From contig JBNKJS010000005.1 of the NCBI GenBank assembly GCA_050291365.1, positions 31,737 through 95,736 on the forward strand: 64,000 bases of DNA, read 5' to 3'. Each line of letters begins with the position of its first letter. Position 1 is the stretch's first letter. The notes beneath the pieces were generated by a model, which was not told the origin of the DNA, made no database searches, and saw nothing but the letters and a program-made list of their open reading frames with translations. The translations under genes were made by a program, and so were the position numbers. The DNA is from JAAGZL01 sp050291365. GTDB lineage: Bacteria; Pseudomonadota; Gammaproteobacteria; Chromatiales; Chromatiaceae. This document shows, piece by piece, positions 18,708-28,315 of the stretch.

Positions 18708-19681
18708 CCTGCCTTCAGACGTTGCCAACCTGCGTAGGCGATCATGGCGCCGTTGTCGGTACAAAACTCTGGGCGCGGATAGAACAGCTCCACCCCCTCT
18801 TTCTCCATGGCCTGTCGCATACGTTCGCGCAGATGGTTATTGGCACTCACGCCTCCAGCCAGCACCAGGGTCTTGCTGTTGCACTCACGTACCGCGCGGC
18901 GACATTTGATAACCATGGTATCTACTACCGCATCCTCAAAGGCCCGGGCGATATCTGCCCTGGTCTGCTGCGCCGCACCTTGGTCCAGCCTCTGTTCAGC
19001 TCCTAGTTCCTGCTGCATGGTATTCAGGGCAAAGGTCTTTAGACCACTGAAGCTGAAATCCAGACCGGGACGATCAGTCATGGGGCGGGGAAAACGGAAA
19101 CGTTTTGGATCGCCCTGCTCTGCTAGCCGCGCAAGTTCCGGCCCTCCCGGATAGGGCAGACCCAGCAACTTGGCAGTCTTGTCAAAGGCCTCACCTGCGG
19201 CATCGTCTATGGATTCACCCAGCAGCCGATAGTGGCCAACCCCCTGCACCTCAACCAACTGGGTGTGTCCACCTGAAACCAGCAGGGCGATAAAGGGAAA
19301 ACCGGGCTTTTCATCATCCAGCATCGGGGCCAGCATATGACCCTCCATGTGATGCACCCCGATAGCGGGCACCCCCAGAGTCCAGGCCAGACTGCGTCCA
19401 ATGGATGCACCCACCAGCAAAGCGCCCACCAGACCCGGGCCTGCGGTGTAGGCCACACCATCCAGCTGCTCCATACCAGCACCAGTCTGGGCCAGGGTCT
19501 CTTCTATCAAGGGCAGGGTCTTGCGCACATGGTCTCTTGAGGCCAGCTCCGGCACCACACCGCCAAAACCCTCATGTATCTCTATCTGACTGTAGAGGCT
19601 ATGGGCCAGCAGGCCCCGGTCACTATCGTAGATAGCGACACCGGTCTCGTCACATGATGTCTCAATACCTAAAACCCGCAA
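18638..19681 (-). CDS. tsaD: tRNA N6-adenosine threonylcarbamoyltransferase
   Basis: Transfers the threonylcarbamoyl group to A37 of ANN-decoding tRNAs, with TsaB/TsaE. 347 residues with MRVLGIETSCDETGVAIYD, metal-binding HMEGH (GVHHMEGHMLAPM), LLVSGGHTQLVEV, DDAAGEAFDKTAKLLGLPYPGG and VLAGGVSANNHLR. Divergent from rpsU, the classical position. It ends 70 bp inside the convergent GNAT gene. Confidence 0.95.
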   Translation of the reverse strand: MRVLGIETSCDETGVAIYDSDRGLLAHSLYSQIEIHEGFGGVVPELASRDHVRKTLPLIEETLAQTGAGMEQLDGVAYTAGPGLVGALLVGASIGRSLAWTLGVPAIGVHHMEGHMLAPMLDDEKPGFPFIALLVSGGHTQLVEVQGVGHYRLLGESIDDAAGEAFDKTAKLLGLPYPGGPELARLAEQGDPKRFRFPRPMTDRPGLDFSFSGLKTFALNTMQQELGAEQRLDQGAAQQTRADIARAFEDAVVDTMVIKCRRAVRECNSKTLVLAGGVSANNHLRERMRQAMEKEGVELFYPRPEFCTDNGAMIAYAGWQRLKAGQTEALSFGARPRWPLEELSSLG

Positions 19682-20058
19682 AACTCACCCCTACAGAACA
19701 GCTAACATAATGAATTTACTGCATATTTACTGCCATTGAACGGCCGCCGCAACACAGGTTGGCCAGACAGCTCCAAACAGATCGCGGCAATATTATCTCA
19801 ACTTACACCGCTTATCCTCTTTATGCCCCAATTTTCGACTATTTTTCACAACATATGCTGCTATTACCCCGGCAATCATTGTTGACGGGTTAAGTAAGCG
19901 AGAGAGAGGTGGATTATTGCTCCGGCAAAACCTGCATTCCCGCCTTCCATGGCACTCATATGTTGCTAAAAGTTTTTTGCATTCAGGACCTACAGGCAGT
20001 AGAATCCCCGCTCTTTAGCTTTTTATTTAACGTTTTTGATTATTTTTTGAGGATAAAC
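19682..20058. promoter_or_regulatory. divergent tsaD/rpsU intergenic region
   Basis: 377 bp between two divergent genes, so promoters for both tsaD and the rpsU-dnaG-rpoD operon must lie here. It is AT-rich near 19800-19870, but I found no -35/-10 pair good enough to place. The frame of rpsU stays open up to 19909, which I regard as chance. Confidence 0.5.
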
Positions 20059-20274
20059 ATGCCCCAAGTACGTGTGAAAGAGAACGAACCTTTTGAAGTC
20101 GCAATGCGTCGTTTCAAGCGCTCCTGTGAGAAGGCCGGAGTCCTGGCTGAAGTTCGTCGTCGCGAATTCTATGAAAAGCCAACATCCGAGCGTAAGCGTA
20201 AGGCCGCAGCAGCGGTAAAGCGCAACATCAAAAAGGTACAACGCGAAAGCCGTAAGTTCGAACGCCTGTACTAA
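20059..20274 (+). CDS. rpsU: 30S ribosomal protein S21
   Basis: 71 residues, canonical length: starts PQVRVKENEPFEVAMRRFKR and ends with a lysine/arginine-rich tail (RKAAAAVKRNIKKVQRE). The ATG at 20059 has TTGAGGATAAAC upstream, an excellent ribosome site, so the longer open frame from 19909 is rejected. First gene of the macromolecular-synthesis operon. Confidence 0.97.
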   Translation: MPQVRVKENEPFEVAMRRFKRSCEKAGVLAEVRRREFYEKPTSERKRKAAAAVKRNIKKVQRESRKFERLY

Positions 20275-20312
20275 ACCGCTTCAGATCACCGTTGGCCTAA
20301 CGAATCCACACC

Positions 20313-20756
20313 ATGCTCAAACAACGCATCCAGGATGACATGAAGAGCGCCATGAAGGGCGGCGACAAGCCCAAGCTTGGCGTTATCCGCCTGCTTTTGG
20401 CCGCTATCAAGCAGCGCGAGGTGGATGAACGGATTGAACTGGACGATGAGCAGATCCTGGTCGTTCTGGACAAAATGGTAAAGCAACGCCGCGACTCCAT
20501 CGAACAGTACGAAAAGGCCGGACGGGATGAACTGGCCAATCAGGAAAAATTTGAGATAGAGGTGCTGCAGGAGTATCTCCCGGAGGCCCTGAGCGAAGAG
20601 GAGATTTCAGATCTCATCAAGCAGGCAATGGCCGATACTGGTGCTGAATCCATGCGGGACATGGGCAAAGTTATGGGACAGCTCAAACCCCAACTACAGG
20701 GGCGCGCCGACATGGGTGCAGTCAGCGCCAAGATAAAACAGCTACTTGGGAGCTGA
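20313..20756 (+). CDS. yqeY: GatB/YqeY domain-containing protein
   Basis: 147 residues, the full YqeY fold (LKQRIQDDMKSAMKGGDKPKLGVIRLLLAAIKQREVDE cut as GVIRLLLAAIKQREVD, LQEYLPEALSEEEI, GKVMGQLKPQLQGRADMG). Related to the tail of GatB and thought to contact tRNA, but the cellular role is not settled. Its place between rpsU and dnaG is common in this part of the Gammaproteobacteria. Confidence 0.92.
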   Translation: MLKQRIQDDMKSAMKGGDKPKLGVIRLLLAAIKQREVDERIELDDEQILVVLDKMVKQRRDSIEQYEKAGRDELANQEKFEIEVLQEYLPEALSEEEISDLIKQAMADTGAESMRDMGKVMGQLKPQLQGRADMGAVSAKIKQLLGS

Positions 20757-20805
20757 TTCCTTTCCAGATATACCCTTCTGGCTTGCGATGTTTTAGTCTT
20801 ACGAC

Positions 20806-22560
20806 ATGGCAGGCAAAATTCCAGCACATTTCATCGATGAACTAATAGACCGGGTCGATATAGTCGACCTGATAAACGGCCGTATCCAGCTGAAAAAGGC
20901 CGGACGCGACTACCAGGCCTGCTGCCCCTTCCACGACGAAAAGACCCCCTCTTTCACCGTAAGTCGGGAAAAACAGTTCTACCACTGCTTCGGCTGTGGC
21001 GCCCACGGCACTGCCATCGGCTTTCTCATGGAGTACGACAACATGGGGTTTGTTGACGCAATTGAGGAGCTTGCACAACAACAGGGGCTGGAGGTACCAC
21101 GAGAAGGTGGCCAATCATCTGGCCCTGACCTGCGCCCCCTATATGCGACACTGGAACAGGCCGCAAACTATTACAGCCAACAACTGCGCAAACATCCCCA
21201 GGCCCAACAGGCCGTAGACTACCTGAAAGGCAGGGGAGTGAGCGGCGAAATCGCGGCAGAGTTTGGTGTGGGTTTTGCCCCTCCCGGATGGGATAACCTG
21301 ATAAAACAGCTCGGCTCAAGCGAAGAGGAACTTGGTCGACTCCGGGTAACCGGCATGATCTCCGAGCCAGAGGGCAAATGCTACGACCGCTTTCGCAATC
21401 GCATCATGTTCCCCATCCGCGACCGACGGGGACGGGTGATCGCGTTTGGTGGACGCGTCTTGAGTAAGGACGACTCTCCCAAGTACCTCAACTCCCCAGA
21501 AACCCATGTGTTCCACAAAGGGCGCGAGCTCTACGGTCTATACGAGGCTAACAAAGCCCTACGTAAGATTGAACAACTGCTGGTGGTAGAAGGCTATATG
21601 GACGTGGTGGCCCTAGCCCAGTTCGGTATCCGCTTCGCCGTGGCCACATTGGGCACAGCCACAACCAGCGAACATATGGAACAGCTGTTCCGCGTCACCC
21701 ATAAGGTGATCTTCTGTTTCGACGGTGATCGGGCCGGTTCCGAGGCCGGATGGAAGGCGTTAAAAACCGCCCTGCCCCTGATGCGAGATGGCCGTGAGGC
21801 TAAATTCCTTTTCCTGCCGGAAGGCGAAGACCCTGACACCCTGATCCGAAAAGAGGGATCAGAGGCCTTCAGCCAACGCATTGAGAATGCCACACCCCTG
21901 TCGCAATTCATGTTTGACCGACTCTCAAATGAGATCGACACCACAGAACCTGGTGGCAGGGCCAGGCTAGCAGAGCTGGCAAAACCCCTGATATCCAGCA
22001 TACCCAAAGGGGTTTTTCGCGGCATTCTGCAGCAGGAGCTAAACGAAATAGTGGGGCTGGACACCTCTTACATGATGGATGAAAAAGAGCACTCCAGGCC
22101 CAAAAGGCCACCCACCCCACCCTCGCGCAACCATAGGCCAATGCCCATGGTACGGCGCGCCATCACCATACTGCTGCAACACCCCCAACTGGGATCCTTG
22201 GATGACCTCCCTGACAATTGGCAAAAAATGGACTCAGCCGGCACAAATCTTTTGCGCAAACTACTTGAATTAGTTCAGAACCATCCTAATCTTAGGACAG
22301 CCCAAGTTATTGAACGCTGGAGAGGAACCGATGAGCACCAACACCTGTCCAAGCTATCCACAGTGGAGCTATTCATACCAGAACAGGGAATAGAGGCGGA
22401 ATTCAGGGATACACTTGTAGCAATTGAACGGCAGATGCGCGACGACGAGTTGGGTAGACTGCTGGAAAAAGAGAAAACAACGGGTCTTGAGAGCCAAGAA
22501 AAAAACAGACTTAACCGGCTATTGACGGAGAACACCGAAAAAAGGGCGCCCAAAACATAG
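20806..22560 (+). CDS. dnaG: DNA primase
   Basis: Synthesises RNA primers at the replication fork. 584 residues: CHC2 zinc finger (CCPFHDEKTPSF ... FYHCFGCGAHG) at about 38-66, the RNA polymerase core with the TOPRIM segment (LLVVEGYMDVVALAQFG, FCFDGDRAG) at about 260-345, and a C-terminal DnaB-interaction helical region. The ATG at 20806 gives MAGKIPAHFIDELIDRVDIV, the expected N-terminus. Confidence 0.96.
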   Translation: MAGKIPAHFIDELIDRVDIVDLINGRIQLKKAGRDYQACCPFHDEKTPSFTVSREKQFYHCFGCGAHGTAIGFLMEYDNMGFVDAIEELAQQQGLEVPREGGQSSGPDLRPLYATLEQAANYYSQQLRKHPQAQQAVDYLKGRGVSGEIAAEFGVGFAPPGWDNLIKQLGSSEEELGRLRVTGMISEPEGKCYDRFRNRIMFPIRDRRGRVIAFGGRVLSKDDSPKYLNSPETHVFHKGRELYGLYEANKALRKIEQLLVVEGYMDVVALAQFGIRFAVATLGTATTSEHMEQLFRVTHKVIFCFDGDRAGSEAGWKALKTALPLMRDGREAKFLFLPEGEDPDTLIRKEGSEAFSQRIENATPLSQFMFDRLSNEIDTTEPGGRARLAELAKPLISSIPKGVFRGILQQELNEIVGLDTSYMMDEKEHSRPKRPPTPPSRNHRPMPMVRRAITILLQHPQLGSLDDLPDNWQKMDSAGTNLLRKLLELVQNHPNLRTAQVIERWRGTDEHQHLSKLSTVELFIPEQGIEAEFRDTLVAIERQMRDDELGRLLEKEKTTGLESQEKNRLNRLLTENTEKRAPKT

Positions 22561-22655
22561 GTAGTCGACCGCAATTCCCTAGAAATATGGTAGTTAAATT
22601 GCTATACTTACCGGCTTGTGTCCGTGAAACCATGTTACTGCATTCAAGGTAGGAA

Positions 22656-24491
22656 ATGAACCAAGAACAACAGCAATCCCAACTGAAACAACTGATCGCC
22701 AAAGGCAAAGAGCAGGGGTTTCTGACATACGCTGAAGTAAATGACCATTTACCTGACAGCATTGTCGAGCCGGAGCAGATAGAAGATATCATTCGAATGA
22801 TCAATGATATGGGAATCTCTGTGCATGAAACCGCCCCGGATGCGGACGACACAGCAATCTCAGACAGCGCCAACTCCACCGATGAAGACGCCGCCGAAGC
22901 AGCCGCGGCTGCCCTGGCGAACGTAGATAGTGAATTTGGCCGCACCACTGACCCTGTGCGTATGTATATGCGCGAGATGGGTACCGTTGAACTCCTCACC
23001 CGCGAAGGCGAACTGAAGATCGCCAAGCGTATTGAAGAGGGACTTAATCACGTTCTGGCTGCCATCAGCGCCTACCCGGACACCATCGCATCTCTCCTAG
23101 ATATGTTCGACAAGGTCAAAAGCGAAGAGATGCGGTTAACCGACATCATCAACGGCTTCATTGACCCGAATGAGCCAGATGAAATCGCCAAGCCTATAAC
23201 ACCAGCCAGTCTGAATGAAGATAGCGATGATCTAGAAAAAACAGAGGGAGAGGAAGAGGAAGAGGAAGAAGATACCGGTCCAGATCCTGAAGAGGCAGAA
23301 GCCAAACGTAAAGAACTAAGCAAGCGCTTCAAGGCCCTGCTCGCGAGCATAGAGAAAAATGGCAGCAACCATGTAAACACTATCAAGGCAACCGAAAAGG
23401 TTACCGAGACATTTCTCGAGTTCAGATTTGTGCCAGCGGTATTCAACCTTCTTGTGGACAATCTGCGCAACACCATTGCCATGATTCGCAGCCAGGAACG
23501 CGCCGTCATGGATTTGTGCGTCAAGCATGCGCGTATGCCCCGCAAAACATTCATCACCTCATTCCCTGAGCGAGAAACAGACCTGAACTGGATCCAGGAT
23601 CAGATAGACCAAGGCAAGCCATATTCTGAGGCGCTGAATGACGTGACAGAAGAGGTTCTGCGCGCCCAGAAAAAACTGCTAGACCTGGAAAAACGCAGCG
23701 GACTCTCAATTCTCGACATTAAAGAGATAAACCGCAAAATGTCCATTGGCGAAGCCAAGGCAAGGCGCGCCAAGAAAGAGATGGTTGAGGCGAACCTGCG
23801 TCTGGTTATCTCTATTGCAAAAAAATATACCAACAGAGGGCTACAGTTCCTGGACCTGATTCAGGAAGGCAACATCGGCCTAATGAAGGCGGTAGACAAA
23901 TTCGAATACCGTCGTGGTTACAAGTTCTCAACCTATGCAACCTGGTGGATCCGTCAGGCCATCACCCGCTCCATTGCGGACCAGGCCCGTACCATTCGTA
24001 TCCCGGTGCATATGATCGAGACCATCAATAAACTGAATCGGATCTCCCGCCAGATGGTTCAGGAGATGGGACGCGAAGCTACTCCAGAAGAGCTAGCCGA
24101 GCGCATGGAGATGCCTGAAGACAAGGTACGTAAGGTACTCAAGATCGCCAAAGAGCCGATCTCCATGGAGACACCGATCGGAGACGACGAAGATTCCCAT
24201 CTGGGAGACTTTATCGAAGATGCAGGTGTAGAGTCACCATCAGACTCCGCCACCGGCGAAGGTCTGCGCGAATCAACCAGGGTTATGCTGGAAGGACTGA
24301 CCTCACGTGAGGCCAAGGTACTTAGGATGCGTTTCGGTATCGATATGAATACCGACCACACCCTGGAAGAGGTGGGCAAACAGTTCGACGTAACCCGCGA
24401 GCGTATCAGGCAGATTGAAGCCAAGGCGCTGCGCAAACTGCGTCATCCATCGCGTTCTGAAAAGCTCTACAGCTTTATAGATAACGATTAA
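22656..24491 (+). CDS. rpoD: RNA polymerase sigma factor RpoD (sigma-70)
   Basis: Primary sigma factor, 611 residues. Region 1.1 at the N-terminus; region 1.2 DPVRMYMREMG; an acidic non-conserved insert (EEEEEEDTGPDPEE) near residue 205; region 2 with WWIRQAITRSIADQARTIR; region 3; and region 4.2 TLEEVGKQFDVTRERIRQIE. Start ATG preceded by AAGGTAGGAA. The 95-bp gap after dnaG contains TTGCTATACT, a possible internal -10, consistent with the separate heat-shock or internal promoter often found before rpoD. Confidence 0.97.
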   Translation: MNQEQQQSQLKQLIAKGKEQGFLTYAEVNDHLPDSIVEPEQIEDIIRMINDMGISVHETAPDADDTAISDSANSTDEDAAEAAAAALANVDSEFGRTTDPVRMYMREMGTVELLTREGELKIAKRIEEGLNHVLAAISAYPDTIASLLDMFDKVKSEEMRLTDIINGFIDPNEPDEIAKPITPASLNEDSDDLEKTEGEEEEEEEDTGPDPEEAEAKRKELSKRFKALLASIEKNGSNHVNTIKATEKVTETFLEFRFVPAVFNLLVDNLRNTIAMIRSQERAVMDLCVKHARMPRKTFITSFPERETDLNWIQDQIDQGKPYSEALNDVTEEVLRAQKKLLDLEKRSGLSILDIKEINRKMSIGEAKARRAKKEMVEANLRLVISIAKKYTNRGLQFLDLIQEGNIGLMKAVDKFEYRRGYKFSTYATWWIRQAITRSIADQARTIRIPVHMIETINKLNRISRQMVQEMGREATPEELAERMEMPEDKVRKVLKIAKEPISMETPIGDDEDSHLGDFIEDAGVESPSDSATGEGLRESTRVMLEGLTSREAKVLRMRFGIDMNTDHTLEEVGKQFDVTRERIRQIEAKALRKLRHPSRSEKLYSFIDND

Positions 24492-24563
24492 TAAAAACAA
24501 CGCCAAGTAGGGCTTGAACAAACACCAAGGATGGTTTATTAATACACACCGCGAAACAACTTA

Positions 24564-24583
24564 GGGCCCTTAGCTCAGTTGGG
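24564..24583 (+). pseudogene. truncated 5' copy of the CAU tRNA gene
   Basis: The first 20 nt of the tRNA at 24697 (acceptor 5' strand and start of the D arm) recur here and then diverge into unrelated sequence. The downstream 113 bp contain two hairpins (GTTTGTCC/GGACAAAC at 24596-24614 and CCGGCCATGGACGGCCGG) and the phrase CACCATGGATGGTTTAAT, which resembles sequence just upstream of the truncated copy. It looks like a partial tandem duplication; it cannot make a tRNA. Confidence 0.7.
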
Positions 24584-24696
24584 TGAGGACCGACCGTTTG
24601 TCCAGTGGACAAACGCAGCGGAACGAACGACCGGCCATGGACGGCCGGGCCGGAACTAAACACCATGGATGGTTTAATCTGCGTTAACACTACACC

Positions 24697-24773
<77 letters not shown>

Positions 24774-24780
24774 ACATATA

Positions 24781-24813
24781 TAAAAACCCGGACCTTGTGT
24801 TCGGGTTTTTTAG
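24781..24813 (+). terminator. rho-independent terminator after the tRNA
   Basis: Stem AAAAACCCGGA/TTCGGGTTTTTT 8 bp after the CCA end, with a T-run on the 3' side. It probably ends the rpsU-rpoD-tRNA transcript. Confidence 0.82.
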
Positions 24814-25004
24814 TTTCCGATTGGCACAACGAGAACCTTCGACATCAAACAAGCAAGGTTCGACAGCTGAGTGGAACTCAGATGAACGTAGGAATCCATC
24901 GTTACTACTCTTCTGCCCCCCTGGACTCAGGTGTCAGGCTTCTTCTTAGACTACTAACGACCCAGAACAAACCATTAATTGGGGTCTATCCTTTGTTGCT
25001 ATTT

Positions 25005-26075
25005 TCACTGCAGAGCTCTCATAAATTTTATCTTCCATTTAGGTACCTTTCGAAAACTGAATGCAATTTTGGCATCTGGCCCAGAACCGGTTTTCGGAAA
25101 AAACGCTGGGCTTTGTTGGAATTGATAGGGCCGGCTGAACACAGTTTTTCTCTGCGAGCCATCCGGCCTTATTGTTGTGATGCTGAATTGAACCTTGTTT
25201 AAATCAACAGTCCAGAAAATTAGCTTATTGCCATCACCAGACCACTCCGGTACGGCATCGAGTTGAGCTGGGGAAAGATATTTCCTGGTAAGACTTTTTT
25301 CTTTTCCAGTAACCACATCAACTGTGTAAATACTCCATAATCCTCTCCCATTCACCAGCCGCATGAAGGCAACCTGCGTACCGTCAGGTGAAAATCTTGG
25401 ATCGTTATCGCCACTTTGTGGATGTTTTACTATGTTGCCTGTGCGAGGATCTCTCGGCGTTGTCAGTTTATGCGCACCTGAACCATCTTCATTCGCTATC
25501 CATAGCCCTCTAACCATATTTCTCAAATCTACCGCAGGAAACACCAAACGTCCCTTGTGGAGGTGTGGATCTACAGGCACAAGATATCTGGGTAGCTTTA
25601 TCGTGGAAAAATGGGTTACTTCCATTTCTGAATTTAGATATGCGCGTTTTATTTCAGGAGCTCTTTTTTTGTTGTCATTTGAAAGAAAAACAAACCCTTT
25701 CCCATCATCAGTCCAATTGCTATTAACAGCAATAATCCCTTTTTTTGGAGAAACTACTGTTCTGAGTCCTGAACCATCAGATTTCATCAAAACAAGTTCA
25801 GTATTTTGATAATGATTCTTCCCGCCCATGTTCTCCATTGCCAGCCCCTCTTTCGGATCCTTGTCGTTGTAACGAGAGAACATTATCCATTTACCATCAG
25901 GGGATACACGAATATGCGTAGCCTGTCGATACGGATCAGTATAGATTGTTCGTACATCTCCTCCGTCAAGACTTCCGATACAAATACCGAAAACATCTTC
26001 TTTCCCTAACACAGAAGCAGGAAACACAAACACCACAACAATAATCAGACTAACAAAACGAGCTCTAGATTCCAT
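25005..26075 (-). CDS. exported TolB-like (PD40) beta-propeller protein
   Basis: 356 residues with a signal peptide (FVSLIIVVVFVFPASVLG) and several WD40-like PD40 blades: ATHIRVSPDGKWIMFSRYND, DDGKGFVFLSND, NDPRFSPDGTQVAFMR and PEWSGDGNKLIFWTV. Similar to the TolB propeller but without its N-terminal domain or the pal-tol context. Likely a periplasmic binding scaffold. The region on either side is poor in conserved genes and contains REP repeats. Confidence 0.75.
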   Translation of the reverse strand: MESRARFVSLIIVVVFVFPASVLGKEDVFGICIGSLDGGDVRTIYTDPYRQATHIRVSPDGKWIMFSRYNDKDPKEGLAMENMGGKNHYQNTELVLMKSDGSGLRTVVSPKKGIIAVNSNWTDDGKGFVFLSNDNKKRAPEIKRAYLNSEMEVTHFSTIKLPRYLVPVDPHLHKGRLVFPAVDLRNMVRGLWIANEDGSGAHKLTTPRDPRTGNIVKHPQSGDNDPRFSPDGTQVAFMRLVNGRGLWSIYTVDVVTGKEKSLTRKYLSPAQLDAVPEWSGDGNKLIFWTVDLNKVQFSITTIRPDGSQRKTVFSRPYQFQQSPAFFPKTGSGPDAKIAFSFRKVPKWKIKFMRALQ

Positions 26076-26778
26076 TGAGATTACTCCATTTATCAGCAGA
26101 TACGTTTCCTATTGTGCCTTAATAAATAAACGCCCACCTTTTTCCTGAATTAATGACAAATTTCTTTAGCCAGAGAAGTGTCCGAAGCGGACCTTTGCTC
26201 CGTATTAACCAGCAAAAATAAATGCGCTCCCATTCCTTGATAATTGTTTGTATAGCTACCTCAATCTTGGGATAAAACATTCGGCAGATTATGCTTCGCT
26301 AATCCGCCTTACGACCCTCATTTTTTTGTGGTTCCCTTATAGTTGTAACAGATAAAGGGCGCAGATAAAGGGGACGCATTTATTTTTCGTGTAAACGCAG
26401 ATAAAGGGGACGCATTTATTTTTCGTGTAAAAACTGCATCCTGCCTAGATAAAGGGGACGCATTTATTTTTCGTGTAAAAACTGCATCCTGCCTTATTCT
26501 TATACATTCTTTCCATCAAGGTTATCAGACTAACATCCCCCAATAAAACCTTGAACCAAGGTCCGCTTAGTGCCAATAGTGACTATTCATCTGCATCCGA
26601 CCCTAAGCGGTCCTTACGCTGTTATTAATGGGTGCCAGTACTAGCTGATGTCCTCCTTGTGTTTTTTGTTAGCGGGAATAATTTTTCTATACCATGGAAT
26701 TTCTTTTTTGAGTAATTCAGGGGACATAATACTCAATTGAAGAAGAATTATGTATTGTGCCCCCAGAACTCAATTACT
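26076..26778. other. 700-bp intergenic region with REP-like repeats
   Basis: No gene supported. It contains the tandem REP array at 26352-26493, one degenerate inverted copy at 26212-26231, and two inverted blocks containing GGTCCGCTTAG / CTAAGCGGTCC around 26563-26613. Confidence 0.6.
26352..26493. repeat. tandem REP-like repeat, three units
   Basis: Three head-to-tail copies of a unit carrying GATAAAGGGGACGCATTT and ATTTTTCGTGTAAA; the last two units share the extension AACTGCATCCTGCC, giving a 49-bp period. The same core recurs at 27358, 27472 (inverted), 55062, 55100 and 55938. This motif class is known from genomes with REP-associated tyrosine transposases (RAYTs); no such gene is in the window. 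Confidence 0.85.
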
Positions 26779-27324
26779 CTACTCCGTTCCACCAGGGCGT
26801 TTTTGGCGCAGTGTGTTGATGGATTTCATGTATAACTCTATATCTTCGGTTGTTGTGTTATCCGCCCGGTCAACATAGGTTATTTTTATATGTTTGTTAT
26901 TTTGCTCCACAAAGAGAGTTACAGCTTTCAGGCCACCCAGAGGACTGTTCCAGGTAATTGCTGAAAAGTGGGCTGGAGTTCCATTAATGGTGACGGCCTT
27001 TTCACTAAATGTTTGTGGACTATTGAGTAGGTTAAGCCAATTTTTATGCGCCTGCTCAAGGGATAGATTTTTTCGATCCTGCATCACTATATTAAGGTTA
27101 GGATAAAGTGCACCACCGGGAGAGCGACACAACAGTACCGACTCTCCGGAAAACGCCCCTTTACTCCAGTTAGCCGGTATATCTATTTCAAATTGCGTTT
27201 TCTCTACCTCAACAGTAACAAGCTTTGTTTCCCGGCTTAATGCAGTTTGGCTCCATAGCATTAACACAACAGAAACAATCATCAAAAGCTGTACGATTCT
27301 TGTTGTTACTTCCGAATACCTCAT
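26779..27324 (-). CDS. hypothetical exported protein
   Basis: 181 residues with a signal peptide (IVQLLMIVSVVLMLWSQTALS) and a compact alpha/beta domain (FEIDIPANWSKG, YPNLNIVMQD, NGTPAHFSAITWNSP, KITYVDRADN). The layout recalls DcrB/PsbP-like lipoproteins, but I cannot assign a family. It sits alone between REP repeats. Confidence 0.6.
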   Translation of the reverse strand: MRYSEVTTRIVQLLMIVSVVLMLWSQTALSRETKLVTVEVEKTQFEIDIPANWSKGAFSGESVLLCRSPGGALYPNLNIVMQDRKNLSLEQAHKNWLNLLNSPQTFSEKAVTINGTPAHFSAITWNSPLGGLKAVTLFVEQNNKHIKITYVDRADNTTTEDIELYMKSINTLRQKRPGGTE

Positions 27325-27357
27325 TTTACCTCCTAACTCATCACAATAGTGGCAGAG

Positions 27358-27493
27358 TAAAGGGGACGCATTTATTATTACTTCTTAGCCATTTTTTATC
27401 CTGCCAAGTACCGCTGCGTGCCCTTAGCACCTTCAGTGCCCAGAGAAGGCGCTTGCGCCAAACTAACATGCAAAAATAAATGCGTCCCATTTT
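27358..27493. repeat. REPIN-like inverted pair
   Basis: A forward copy AAAGGGGACGCATTTATTA and, about 110 bp later, an inverted copy AAAAATAAATGCGTCCCATT enclose a spacer that itself contains GGCGCTTGCGCC. This is the two-REP arrangement typical of REPINs. Confidence 0.75.
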
Positions 27494-27565
27494 ATCCACT
27501 AACCCACCCTACACTAACAACCCTGGGACAGTATACTCTACCCCTTTAACCAATCGCGTTCGATT

Positions 27566-27916
27566 TCACTTTCTCTTCGAAGCAACCCTCAAAGCAGCAC
27601 CATAAGCCCTATTCCCCCACTCATTCATAACCTCGCTATCCTCAAGCGCTTCTTCCGGAGCTTGGCAGTAGGACATCTTCACTAGTTTCCCTTTTTTGCC
27701 GTAGGTGAATGCCTCCAGGCCATTTTCAATAAAATCATTTTCGTTTTCTTTGTCTACCTTAAAATAGAGCGTACCATCTGCAACAAGAGCAAACATCAGC
27801 CCTTCCAGGAATATTCCGTGACCACCAAACATTCTTTTGGAAGATACGGGCCCCATTAGTTGCATCATATCAACCAGATACGAAACAAACTCTTGCTCAT
27901 CATTGCCTTCAGACAT
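27566..27916 (-). CDS. TfoX/Sxy N-terminal family protein
   Basis: 116 residues with the TfoX N-domain signature FVSYLVDMMQLMGPVSSKRMFGG cut as QLMGPVSSKRMFGGHG, followed by DGTLYFKVD and FTYGKKGKLVKMSY. Only the N-terminal domain is present, so this is not a full competence activator Sxy. The frame is open to 27943, but the ATG at 27916 gives the family start (MSEGNDEQEF). Confidence 0.8.
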   Translation of the reverse strand: MSEGNDEQEFVSYLVDMMQLMGPVSSKRMFGGHGIFLEGLMFALVADGTLYFKVDKENENDFIENGLEAFTYGKKGKLVKMSYCQAPEEALEDSEVMNEWGNRAYGAALRVASKRK

Positions 27917-28046
27917 AACAAAACCACCATGGATCAACAGCATAGATTAAAAATACCTAGGAACCGCAACGAAACACCCAGGATTCAAAAACAACCATCA
28001 ACCTACAATACGCCAGTTAAAACAAAGGGTTAGGCTACTTCTCCAC

Positions 28047-28261
28047 CCTCTTGCCCAATACAATAGGATTTTTCCTACAAGAATAACGGATCTATCTGAT
28101 ACTCAACCTCCGCTATTGATACTACTATTCATAGTACAGAAAGCCATTGAAGGCGACCGAGGCAGACGGACCCAAGATAGCCCAGTGAAGGGCAGCATGG
28201 AGGCAAGGAAGGGAACAAGCACCGCACTGATAGTATCAGGGCGGTGTTCGCTTATGTGGGG
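28047..28261. repeat. 215-bp direct repeat, copy 1 (downstream of recQ)
   Basis: About 97% identical (some six differences) to 30797-31011 and in the same orientation, 2750 bp apart; recQ lies between. It begins CCTCTTGCCCAATA, includes the palindrome CAATAGG/CCTACAA and ends with a strong hairpin CACCGC-A-CTGAT/ATCAG-G-GCGGTG. No ORF is conserved in it. It could be a duplicated structured-RNA gene or a non-autonomous element. Confidence 0.85.
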
Positions 28262-28315
28262 AATGAAAAAATATAACAGGGGGCAAAGCAGTTGAAATAA
28301 GATCCCCCAGTGAAC

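Noticed and set aside
19909..20058. N-terminal extension of ribosomal protein S21.
   Set aside because: S21 is always about 71 residues and the ATG at 20059 has an excellent ribosome site; the extension has no family match.
22860..23557. Long ORFs antisense to rpoD and dnaG.
   Set aside because: They are shadows produced by codon bias in the real genes and have no recognisable domains or ribosome sites.
26352..26493. CRISPR array.
   Set aside because: Only three units, with the repeat running through almost the whole unit and no variable spacers; the core also occurs singly elsewhere, which fits REP elements.
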